Assembly: GCA_018389105.1 (NCBI GenBank)
Contig: JACATO010000311.1
Span: forward strand, 1,297,501 to 1,361,500
Reading direction: 5' to 3'
DNA: 64,000 bases
From: Nautilus pompilius
Taxonomy: Eukaryota; Mollusca; Cephalopoda; Nautilida; Nautilidae
In this document: positions 1-11,228 of the stretch, one piece after another
Layout of the letters: every line of letters starts with the position of its first letter
Numbering within the stretch: the first letter of the stretch is position 1
Translations under genes and position numbers: made by a program
The notes under the pieces: model-generated
What the model saw: the letters and a program-made list of their open reading frames with translations, nothing else
What the model was told of the DNA's origin: nothing
The model's database searches: none

Positions 1-17
1 TTGCTTGAATAAGTACA

Positions 18-18
<1 letters not shown>

Positions 19-90
<72 letters not shown>
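19..90. repeat. (TTA)n microsatellite
   Basis: A run of about 24 TTA units follows the unique leader TTGCTTGAATAAGTACAA at the window edge. The same leader and another TTA run occur again near 783, so this is one of two related copies. No coding content. Confidence 0.95.
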
Positions 91-92
<2 letters not shown>

Positions 93-509
93 ACTAAACT
101 GTGAAATGTTGCAGGTCTATCATACATATAAAAGAATGCAATTATAAACATTTTTTAGTATAGGTAAATTGGGGAACGTGCAAAAAAAAACGTTATATTT
201 TTTTAAAAAAAAAACAAAAAACTAATATATATCTTTATTTAACTTATTTTAGTTAATTTGCTGCTAATAATATGTCAAAATGCATCTACAGTTAACTGCC
301 GTTTGACAGTAATAAACTGGTCGTTTGTTAGCTTCGTTTATTTTTAAAATTTTTATTTTTAAAAAAAAACAATATAATTAAACTGTTTTTCACAATATAC
401 TGTAAACAGTTATTTTTTTTTAAAAAATGTAGCCAATGTTTATAACTTGACTGAAAATCGAGTTATTATACCAGTAATTATTCTACATTTGAAAGATTTA
501 GCCTTTGCT

Positions 510-523
510 GTTGCCATGACAAC
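510..523 (+). promoter_or_regulatory. RFX X-box in the promoter of the C7orf57-like gene
   Basis: GTTGCCATGACAAC is an imperfect palindrome with half-sites GTTGCC and GACAAC separated by AT. It differs at one base from the symmetrical RFX consensus GTTGCCATGGCAAC. It lies 102 bp upstream of the ATG at 625, the usual place for functional X-boxes in ciliary gene promoters. RFX control is inferred from motif and position. Confidence 0.7.
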
Positions 524-624
524 AGTACACGTTTCCCTAGCGCCATACTTGGGCTGGTATAACGTTCGTGTGTTTGTAGTCAGACGTTTTACAGTTAACA
601 GCGTTCTGTTTTTACATAAATAAG

Positions 625-799
625 ATGCCAATAGAAGCGCAGGAAAGTGAATGCGGTAAGCATAGGTAAATTGTTTAAAGAATTGCTGACTGCATTTTCT
701 TTTTGGTCACTTTTACTGAAAAGCGAGTAGAAACAACTGGACTGATAAATCAGAGTAATTGTCATTCTTCTAGATATTTTGTTTGCTTGAATAAGTACA

Positions 800-851
<52 letters not shown>

Positions 852-3800
852 GTACTTTTTCTCGCGATGGTCCTGGATACCACCCTGGTATATCGGATGT
901 TCCAAGCAAGAGATTTATCTGGAGCTCTGCAATGTCGATTTTTCAAGGGGTTTTTCTGATGTTCTTTGTCATTCTCTTGTTAACATTATTATTATTGCTG
1001 GAAGTTTTAAACAGTTAATTTATTTGAAGAACCATTTTTATTGAAATGGACTTGAGAGAAAAACACTTCCACAAACATAGAATAGATGCCTGTAGAATGT
1101 GTTTTTTCTTTTTATTTTCAAATTTCAGAATGAAGATATTGTATGTAAATTATGGATAAGATTAATAAAAAGTACAGCAATCTTTAATATTTTCCCCTAA
1201 TTTGTACTTGTACATTTCTCCACCTCTATGTAAACTAAACTACTTAATAAACTTCATATGAAAAACAAAACACAAAATACTCTTTGTGGTATTCAACTAA
1301 TAAGAGCATTACAAAATTCACTTACCTCCTACTCAAATGAAACACATAAGAACAAGAATAAAACATAAGCACTGAAAATAATGAACACACAACCTAAAAT
1401 ACTAAAGAAAAAATACAGGGTCAAGTGAATTGTTTTTATTTTTGTCTTAAGAGGACAGCTTTTTGTTTTTATGCATTTTTAGACTCTGATTTCTGATGGC
1501 TGAAGAGTCTAATTCTGGATCCTCATCTAGAATATACAGAGCAGGTGAAAATATCTTTGGCTTGGTTTTGTAACCTACATTTCTTCCTTGCTTAATATTT
1601 CCCATTACAAGTCGAGGATCCCTTATCTGAAATTCTGAAAATCAAAAAGCTCCAAAATTCAGAATATTTTTGGTGCACCTTCAGTGAAAAATTCCAGAAG
1701 GTTCTGGGAAGATTCCTTGGCAATGTGCGGATCCCCAACATGCTTGACATATGCGCATTACTCTCTGTAATTTTTGTGCCTTTTCTGTGCTTTATTGTTG
1801 TTGTGAATATACTTTGAAAACGTCGAAAAGGCCTGCAAATACCCATACTGTACCAGTAGGCCTACTGTAGTGATAGCTTACCTTTCTGATGGTTAAATGT
1901 ACATCTTTTTCTTATGGTTTCACGCACAAACTGATTTTAAAATATTGCATAAAACTACCTGTAGGCTATATGTATTCATATGCAATTATAATGTTGTAAA
2001 TGAACTTGTGCTCAGTCCCCACTCCCCAGTGGGTTAAGTACCAAATTATGCTGGTATATCTATATTCCAAAATCTGAAAAAATCCGGAATCCAAAATACA
2101 ATCGGCCCTAAGGATTCTCAACCTGTAGTATTATGTATCCACTCCAATTCGGAGATATTTATCCCATTATAGTTTATTTTTTTGCATCTTAATCTTTATG
2201 ACACCATCTTTTTCCAGTTTCCAAGTAAGTTTATAATTTGTTCTTCAGAAAAAAAATAAGCAGCAAGTATTTTCTAAACTTGTAGTACATGCATGGCTCA
2301 TTCATACATATTCATATTCTGATTGAAGAGAATCTGCATATTGATTTAACTTCTCAATAAAAGAAACTTTATATCAGTGAAAATTAACTTGTTAGGTAAA
2401 AACAAAATGGCTGGCAATGAAGCCAGTCCCAAAATGATCACAGACAAATTGACATTGGCAGAAAAGGCTTTAAAAGTATGTGTGATTATAACTGATTCTA
2501 GCAAAAAATTTGTACACATCTAGATATTGATCAAATCAGATGAACCAGCTGTCATTATAGAATGTTGCACTATTCTTCAACCAGGTCCTCACCTGATCAA
2601 GAGACCTTTGGCAGTTTGGGCAACCATAAACGTGTCTTTCCTATTATAGCCAAAACCTATTTAATTGGATTTAACTCTGGTGATCTGAAAATCATGTGCA
2701 TAGTGCAAACAGTCATTGTTATCCATAAAGATGATGTTGAGACCTTGCTGTTGGGCCAGAGAGACAACTACCGGGGTTATGATTTTATCTCAGTATTTGA
2801 CACTAGTCATGGCATCCCTCATAAAGATGACAAGATCAGCTCTTTGACAAACTTGAATGCCAGTCTGTTTCCACCAAATTAATTAAGCTGGGTAATGAAT
2901 GGCACACCTAGCAGATTGTTTGCCAGGTTGTCTCTTGACTGTAGCTCATTCTTCGTTGACGTTTAGACAGAACCTAGGCTTGTTAGTAAAAATAAAATAG
3001 AAAAAAATCGATCAACCTTCATTCGTGATGTTGTGTTGTCCATTGTACACATAACTGTTTAGAGAGAGATATTTAGTAGTGGTATTCTGGACTGCATACC
3101 ACTTGATATCTTGTTAGTGTTCTTGAACATTGTGCTGCAAAGCAACAGCAGTCTTTGTCATTCATCTTTGAACCATCCTGATGAGCTGAGCTACCTCATT
3201 TTGTGCTAAATGATGCATAAGCATTCTTAAACTGATATGCTTCATATGTGTGGCCAATTTATGGAAAAAATGGTAATGGGCCTTGTGCAAAGATGTATGC
3301 AGATTGGTGAGAGAGATGACTTACAGATGAATTTTCAAACTCACTTTATTTTGGAAAAGGTTACTGTAGCATTATATTTTATATCAAATCAAAAAATGTA
3401 ACTTTGTAATGGCTGTAAGAAAATATTGGATAAATTTTCTTAATGTAAGTTTTATGAATTTCTGAGCCCTACATACAAGCTATGGATGAATCTTTAAACA
3501 CATGTGTTGCACTATACTTTTTTTTTTGTTCATGTCTGTGTAGATTAATGATATATTTACCTTCTAGGCTGGTTTTATCACCCACCAACAAAAAAGAGTG
3601 ACCAATCTACAGACCCTGTAGTAGCACCATGTGTGTCACAGGTTCCGGGGTTGGGAAACATGAATGATGACAGGAATTATCAGGACTTTACTCATAAACT
3701 GTACATCAAAGACACAGACACCAAATATGTTCAATTGGCAAAACAAGGAGGAAGACATGGTATTTATATTGTGTTCCCTGAAATAGGTTAAGCAGGTTTG

Positions 3801-6800
3801 TTGTTGCTCCTCTCAGTAGAAAACTTAATTTTAGTGTAAAATTTTCTGTCTATGACATCAAAACCACTCCTATTAGTACAGTAGTGAGTGACTATGAATA
3901 ACCATTTATACTACTAATAGGAACTCTTAAAAAAGTTTTTAGTACTTGAGTTAATATTATTACATAATTATGTAAAAGTTAGTAATTAGTCCATGTTATA
4001 CAGAGAAAGTGTGAAGTCTCAGGATATAAAGGACTTTTGTATTTTTTAAATGATCAAGCAATAACTCTCTCTCTCTCTCAAAGCTGCCTGCCCATCAGTT
4101 CAACAGCAGCTTTCTTCAATAATAACTTGCTGTAGTTCATTCCACTTGTTTTCAATTCAGAAAGAATTTACAAACAGTTAGCTAATTATAACTGCCCACA
4201 AAACAAATACAGAATTAGTTTCTGTTTTAATTGTGTTGGGAGGATGACAACTGTTTCTTTTAAATTATACAACTGATTATGAGTCGTCTAATTTTATAGT
4301 TAAACATTTTTTGGAATGGTTTTAGTTATTGATAATTAACAAAACTATTTAGCATCACCCAAATCCTGATCTTTAAATGCTCTTTTGAGATATTTTTTTC
4401 AAATATTTATGAACTAAATAAAGGAGACACATTAATTTTTTTTATGTGGTCATATATATTCTCTTTTATTTACAATATTAAAATGTTTTCTTATGGCTCA
4501 TCAAAGCTTACACCATGTAAAACCTATACTTGCCTCATTTCAAATTTGTGTCTGGAATTCATTGATTGTATTACTTCAAACGTAGATGTTAGTATAAGTC
4601 ATTATCTTGTATGGTATATCAAATATGGATTATTGCACCTTACATTTATATACGTTACAGTAAGATTGTGAAACCAGTGATTTCATGAAATTCCTGAAAT
4701 ATTCAGTAAATTTGCGAAATCACTGGTTTCCACAAGGAATTCAGGAATTTATCACTTCTGCTTATAAGTGAACACTGTTTGATCTTATGAACAAAATATT
4801 ATTGTGATAGTTTTATGGATAAAATATTAGGAGATCATGATGCTTTTACATGAATAATATAGTATTGTGATGGTTTTATGAATAAAACAATATATGTAGT
4901 AATATATAGTAATTTCATGAAATCCCTAGCACTTTAATTCAGGGATTTCAGTAAATTCCTAAATTCCCTGAGTGAAACCAGTGATTTCACAAATTTACTG
5001 AATATTTCAGGAATTTCATGAAATCACTAGTTTCACAATCTTACTGTATGTAACATTTATACTGCTGAGTCTAGAATATAATTTCACTCATTCACTTACA
5101 TGGCTTGCAATCTGGTTACCTGTTGATTATACTGACTGGCTTTATAACTGCATGTATACTAATAGACATTTAATCTAAAATGTATATTTTCTTTCTTAGA
5201 TGATAGTTAATATAAGGTGTTATGTTCTAGTATGGACTTTCTGTTTGGTATGTGGTTAACCTCTCCTCCATGTTCTCCTCCACTTAGTTTAGAAAATTGA
5301 AAGCTGGGGTTTCCTCTTCAGAATTTTTAGCTGCACACAAAATCATAAAAAAGATTTTTTGTAACTGAAATGTCATTGCTAGTTACATTATGCAAGTTGT
5401 TGCTGTGATTTTTAAAGAAAATTTGAAGTACTGTTTTGAATGGAAATTGTATCATCAGTATTCTTACTAAGACAATCAGGTGCTCACACAAGTCAATAAC
5501 AGAATAGCAGACCTTTTTTTGATGGAATGATGCACAGTATGACTAATGCATCGACATTGCCCAGAGTGCAAAAGACAAAACAAAACAAGCATCGCATAAC
5601 ACCAGAGAGCTTCTGCAAAAGTCATCTTCATCTTCAACCTGATAGTACATTCAGCTCATGGTGTATTAGACATTTTTAAAGCACTGTTTTGAGCACATTT
5701 TTTTTTTGTCTTTTTGACAGTATAACTATGATGTGAGAAATAATATCCATTTTTACCATTCTGCTTTCTACCATATCTGAGGTGTTAAATTTATTTTTGG
5801 AATAAAGCTATAGCCTTAGAAATGTAAATATAATGAGATAAGTAATTTTTCTGTATTAGACAACTTTTTAGGTTTTATACCATCTGGAAATGTTCATTTA
5901 TTGATATTTTATTGAATTTTTTCTGCTGCTGTCTTGATTGGTTGGATTAAACATGTCCTTATTAGAAATATTGTGAAGACTTATGGGAAAAGTTTACTGA
6001 GATGCTGATAAATGGTCATTTTTAGGTGGTACTAAAAAGTCCCCCATAAATTCCATTGAGATTTTCTGTAAGTGTTGGTTTATTCATGAGTGAAAATATG
6101 TCCATTGTATATATTTTAAATTGTAAATTGTTTTTTTTTTAGTTTCTTGTTAGGTTTGTTCTCAATAAAAGTAAATGTCATTACAGTCATATCAATGTCC
6201 ATGATAGTGTTTCATGTTTAAAAATCGATTTTGCGACATTTTTTTCTTTCTACCATTCATTTTTCAGATTTGTTAAGATATAAAGAATTTCAGCCAAAGA
6301 GTAAGGAACCTGTACCTTATCCTCGGGTAAACTGGTTCTATCTGGAAGACAATGCACAAGAAGATGCTAAGCCAAAAGTTAAAGCTGAGTGAGTGATTCT
6401 TTTGCTATCACCTGTACAACTCGGTTGTATTTATTGTAAATTCTAAAATTCTTTGTAGAGAACATTTTATTTTTACTTTATTTCTGGTGAGGAAAACAAT
6501 GTTTTCGACTTATCAAAATGGTCTTTTTATTGCCACATGTAGTATTTATTTTAGTATTGCTTTTCTCCACAGAAAATATGAGTTCAGAGTGCCTGAGTAT
6601 ATGGCACATGGTATGCCAGACGGTGATGAAATAGACAAAGAAGTACTGATTGAAGAGTCAACCTCTGAGAAACTTCACCTCAAGCCACCATTTACCTTTG
6701 ATGAGCAGACAACTAGAGTTACTGATGGCCATCCCACTAGCAAATCAGTAAGATTGCCTGACATCAAAAAGTCTGGAGACTATGGGGGTAGGGCCAAGAA

Positions 6801-9760
6801 CACTAAGCAGTGCAAAGTAGTCACTAGGCCTCTGATCCGCCCAAAATATGCTCGGCACAAGGCAGATTGGCATGGCACCACAAATAACAAACTGATGTAA
6901 GTATATAGCAGTCTTCATCTTTAACAATTATAAGCATTCCTCAGTACTCTTAATTAATGGAAACTAATGTTGAAGATGCCAGTGATCAGAAACTTTTCAT
7001 GGTATATTTGAAGTGTTGACTATTCTTAATAAGTACACTTTATTTACTATTTGCACCTTAATTCAAAGCTTACTAATTAATTTAAAGTAGAAATTTATTG
7101 AAACAAGGTTTTTACAACACATTGCACATTTTCATTTTGAATAGATTGAATTAAGACTTTAACATCTGTTATTATTTATTATACAAATTATATTTGTTTG
7201 GTGAATTGATTAAAACTAATTTCTCATTTTCCTTACCAAAAATAGAATATAGAAATGTACACAAAAGTTTCAACCTTTTTTTTTCCCCTTAGGTAAGGCA
7301 GCAATTTAAAAATAAGTTGTTTCTTTGTTTTTAACAAGTCCACACAACACACAACATGTCTAGAATAGTTGAAATTTTACACATTTGCTTGCTTTGCAAA
7401 ATCCTGTCTTAGCTTCAGGGTCTTGAGGACATCTCATAGAAGTTAGAAGGGGATGGTGTGGCCCATCTACCTAGGTGACCTTGGTACAGCTGGGGATTCT
7501 AGAGTGGTGTAAGCCAGTCAAGAGTTAACTTGAGTAACCTCAATCACAATATCCTGCAAAATCAGTTCATGCTTCAGTTGTGGAAGGAAGCTGGAGTCAA
7601 TCCCCAGAGGAAACCCACATCACCAGTTGGCAAAGAAAAGCAAGAAGAAACCATGCTACAGCAGCACACCACACTGAGCTGGCCTTACCTGAGGTTGTCA
7701 GAGCAGTACAGTAGTCTACCACTGTGCCAGCCATTTCACACACATTTATAAGTTAATGCAGTATACAGAATGTAAAATGTTTACTTTGTATATATTAATT
7801 TATTGGTCATTGGGCATCTTTATAGTTTTACTGAGGAAAAATTTCACAAGTGAAAATGCACAGGGCATGAAATATTTGTTCAACCCTAGATCTGTTTTTA
7901 TTGGATAAAACAAGAAAAGCTAAGGAGCAGCTATTATTTATTTTCCTTTTCTAAATAGAGCACTACATAAACAAGGCACTTGGAAGTTATGAAACTTTGT
8001 GTCTTACACATACTCTGATCATGAAACTACTTGTTTATTTATTCGTTTATCTGCTTTCCAATATTACTTTTTGTTTATTATTATTTTGCCTTTGTTTCTA
8101 TTTTTACCAGCCCACCAGAGGATACGAGTAAACTGTCCATGCAGAAGTTACTATCCTTCTCCTATGCTAAGGAGTGGCATGACAGAGTGGACACATGGTA
8201 CCAGAAAAAAACAAAAGAAGATGGGTTTAATGGGTTTACTGGGGAACAAGTTGGTGTTACTGGTAATAATAACCTTTCTTCATGGTGAGCAGCTTTGGGA
8301 TAACACAAGATTTACTGTAAGATAAAAATCTGGTGGTGGTATATAATTTTAAAACTCCTTTTCATCTTCTAAATTAAGAATTCGATTTTATCAAATTATT
8401 GTTTTTGTTATCTGGAAATAAAAAACAACATATTTAAGATAAAGAGATTGATTGGAGATTTATTAATGATTTATAATTGTCAATATCAGAATCTATGTAA
8501 CCGACTGGATGTTGATAGTATGCATTTAGCACTGGATATTGTGTGTGAATATTTTGTTAAAACTGCTTTTGTGGGTTATTTCTTGTCTGACTTAGTAATC
8601 CTGCTTCACAGTATCAGAACCTGGTGGTTGGTGATGTACCACTGGATGAAGTGTTCACTAACAAACTTTGCTGAAAGGCGATGTCATAGCTAAAGAGAAT
8701 GTCAGCAGAATTATACAATTTTGGTCATTTTCAGGAAAGACAAGGATGTCAGAAGTGGATCAGGAAGGGCAAGGGAGAGTGCTAGAACAAAAAATCAAAC
8801 AGAACCCAAAGAGCCATTCAAAATGAGCAAGTAAGCCTCATTCGTCAGACCTAACAGCACACTGGTGTGATTTGTATGATCATATTTACTCTGACTTCTG
8901 GATGCTATACAAACAAATGAGGAGCAATAGCAATTATACTGTACTTGCTTGCAAGGGAGAATTATCTTTTTTTTCTCTTTAAGAGATGATGGTGTGAAGA
9001 GGCAAAATATATTTATAAAGCAAAAAATAAATGAATATTTTTAAACAAATGATTGATATAGATAAGAACAGAAAAGAAAAAATCAGTATAGAAATTTTTG
9101 AAAATAAACTCATTCAAAATGATGCATCAATAGTTTATTAGAAATTATAAGAAGAAAATATACAATATTGCATTGTGTTGCTCAATAGGTTCCTGTAGAT
9201 GGATATTTTCACATTTACCTATTACTAGTGGAATGTTAGTAAAACTTTTGTTTCTATATGTTAGTGATGCTATTCAGCAATAGTACCATAAATGGTGAAG
9301 CAGTCTCATCATTCAAGTCTTTTTTTAAAAATTTGAAACTGTTTAAAGAATAAGATGCGATGATCAGGTTAATTGAAGTATATTGTTAATACTTTTTCAA
9401 AAACTAATTGTTGTGAGTAAAGCAGTAGTCTCCCTTAATTTATAGTTTGTATCCTGAGTAGTCTGCCCACACACCATTATGTTGAGTTTGAAATATATAG
9501 TCTCCTTTTCTTAGTGATGTTTGCTATACTGTATTATCTACTCCATTCTGATAGTGTATTATCGTGTCACCATAAATAAATAAATTTATCAATTAATTTG
9601 CTTTTCTTTGTTTGCTGCCAGATTCAAAAATGTTCCAGCCAGAGTCTACAGTCAGCATAAACAAAAGGATGAAGCACCTGACCAACATAATTCATATGCT
9701 GATGCTGAAAACACCACAAATTCAACTGATGAGGAATTACCTCCTCCAGTAGAGCAATGA
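625..9760 (+). CDS. C7orf57-like protein, seven exons, 358 aa
   Basis: Exons 625-655, 3568-3759, 6268-6388, 6573-6896, 8111-8284, 8735-8830 and 9622-9760 all have GT donors and AG acceptors. Phases are consistent and total 1077 nt including TGA. The product begins MPIEAQESECGWFYHPP. Residues about 51-80 contain [19 protein letters not shown] then DLLRY, which matches the conserved core of human C7orf57 (remembered as [21 protein letters not shown]). Further conserved points are a WFYHPP start, a SQVPGLG motif, an EYRVPEYM-like stretch (here EFRVPEYMAHG) and SKLS...YAKEW near residue 230. The protein is soluble, basic and probably disordered at the C-terminus, with no membrane segment or signal peptide. 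The human gene is enriched in ciliated tissues as I recall, which fits the X-box upstream. Molecular function is unknown. The first exon codes only 10 residues plus one base and is the least certain part. Confidence 0.85.
783..849. repeat. Second leader plus (TTA)n copy, intron 1
   Basis: Bases TTGCTTGAATAAGTACAATT followed by a TTA run repeat the first bases of the window. Sequence after the two TTA runs differs. The copy lies in intron 1 of the C7orf57-like gene. Apparent polytyrosine or polyisoleucine reading frames across it are microsatellite translations, not genes. Confidence 0.9.
1608..2125. mobile_element. Tigger/pogo-like MITE, TA target duplication
   Basis: The left end begins CAAGTCGAGGATCCCTTATC and the right end, read in reverse, begins CAGGTTGAGAATCCTTA. 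Both are flanked by TA (1606-1607 and 2126-2127). Each end is followed by runs resembling 'tccaaaatccgaa', typical of Tigger/pogo non-autonomous elements. About 518 bp, no transposase frame. Ends are diverged, so it is an old insertion in intron 1. Confidence 0.6.
2401..2882 (+). other. Coding-like relic in intron 1, unidentified
   Basis: This stretch is less AT-rich than its surroundings. It carries an in-frame start MAGNEASPKMITDKLTL ending at a GTATGT donor-like site at 2474, then a 106-codon open frame (2562-2882). The two are in different frames with stops between them. I recognise no family. It could be a processed pseudogene or transposon relic. The donor phase does not match exon 2 of the C7orf57-like gene, so it is not part of that model. 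Confidence 0.25.
4658..5046. mobile_element. Palindromic MITE with TA target duplication
   Basis: About 57 bp at the left end (starting CAGTAAGATTGTGAAACCAG) reappear inverted at the right end (finishing CACAATCTTACTG) with few mismatches. TA flanks both ends (4656-4657 and 5047-5048). The interior holds further inverted copies of a GAAATCACTGGTTTC-type motif, so the whole 389 bp can fold. No transposase. Tc1/mariner-type mobilisation is inferred from the TA duplication. It sits in intron 2 of the C7orf57-like gene. Confidence 0.8.
7380..7760. repeat. Possible degenerate SINE or old repeat in intron 4
   Basis: A GC-richer island inside an AT-rich intron, with phrases such as GCTGGAGTCAATCCCC and CTACCACTGTGCCAGCC that resemble tRNA-derived repeat text. 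I found no clear A box, terminal repeats or target duplication. An open frame (7530-7751) crosses it but lacks splice support. Confidence 0.2.
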
Positions 9761-9788
9761 ACAAATTTTTTCTTTTTTTTTTTTAAAT

Positions 9789-11228
9789 AATAAAAAAATT
9801 ATAATAGGATTGACATTTATAAATCAATCTGTGTCTGTTTTTTTTTTTTTTTTTATTGTACAAGAGTGTTTTCTGGAGATAAAACCTGCACAACTAGAAT
9901 ACATGGGAGAGTTAATGTATTTTGTTATTAATATTATTTCCTAAGACAACAAACAAATCTTTATTATTGCATTTTATAAAGACCATAACCAATAAGGTAA
10001 AGTTATGTATTTTGTTGTTTTTGCTTATTTTTTACAATTTTACATGCACACTTTATGCTAAATTATTGTTTATATTTGAATATATGTTATTAAAATTGTT
10101 TATTTTTCTATTGCCATCACCTTTACCAAGACAACTATTGGTTGATAAACAATTTTAAATGATTAAAACATTTTTCTTAAATACACTTGTTGTACTTTCA
10201 ATAAAAAGATACAGACTCTTTATCTTTTATACATTGAAAATATTGTTTTTGGGGGGGATATGTGTGCATTTAGCTGCTTTTTAAAAAAAGTGTTAACGTT
10301 TATATTGAAAGTCATCTTCAAAGAATTGAAACTAAATTTGTATTTTTGTAAATTGAACTATATGCTAGAAATGAAGTCTTATCCTCCAGCATAGTTTGTT
10401 TGATTTGTCAGAGTTAATTCCCATTCACTTTTTAAAATTTCTAGGCATGAATTAAATGCACTAATTATTTTTCTTTTTCTCCAGTATTTTCTTCTTTAGC
10501 TAGCACTACAGGAGTGAAACAGGTAGAATCAGATTTGTATTATTAGATATCCATTTCCTGCTTTTCAGCTATATTGATCTTAATTACATTTCAAAACTCC
10601 AATTTTAGCTTCTTGGTGATGACTTACTTCAGAAGATAATTATCTGTGGCAACCTGTGTCACATCATTGTATCTTTACTTTCTATATTACATTTTTTGTT
10701 ACCTTGATATCGTGTTCATAATGGGTTTAAAGTTGCTTCTTCTGGGTAGTGTGCAGATGCTGAAACATTTTTATGTCTAGACAGAGCCATTTGATTTTGG
10801 CTTAATTTTAAAAATGGCTTGATCTGGTGTGAAGAGAAGCTATTATTTTCTTTTTAATATACTGTTAGTTTAGGTTTGGAATTTCATATTCTAAAATATA
10901 TTTGAAGATCAGGAAACTACACAGCTTTGTCAGTTGATGCATTATATAGATAAGATCTATTTTTCAATTATTGTGATGTAAAAGAAAAAAATTAGACCGA
11001 CTCCAGATGCTTCAAATATTATGCATGAAATTTTAAGTTTTTTTTTAAATTTACTTTTAGTTTCATTATGCCTTCACTTGTTATTTTTGTTCCATTGTCT
11101 TGTAATGTGAAATAATTCTAAAACATTTTTATTGATTTTATTTTCATTTAAAATGTATTAGATTCTAAAAGATTTTGTATATCAACCATTGTATTTTCAA
11201 AGAATTCTAAATAAAATATAGCAATAAA
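9789..11228 (+). terminator. Candidate poly(A) signals of the C7orf57-like gene
   Basis: Canonical AATAAA occurs at 9789-9794, 29 bp after the stop codon, and again at 10200-10205, 11210-11215 and 11223-11228. The first would give a very short 3' UTR, the last pair a 1.45 kb UTR. Sequence alone cannot choose between them. Confidence 0.5.

Noticed and set aside
703..1044. 113-codon frame with a polytyrosine run
   Set aside because: It crosses a TTA microsatellite in intron 1 and has no splice or family support.
2408..2476. ATG frame MAGNEASPKMITDKL ending at a GTATGT donor as first exon of the C7orf57-like gene
   Set aside because: Its donor is phase 0 while exon 2 needs phase 1; the 625-655 exon fits and gives the family's conserved start.
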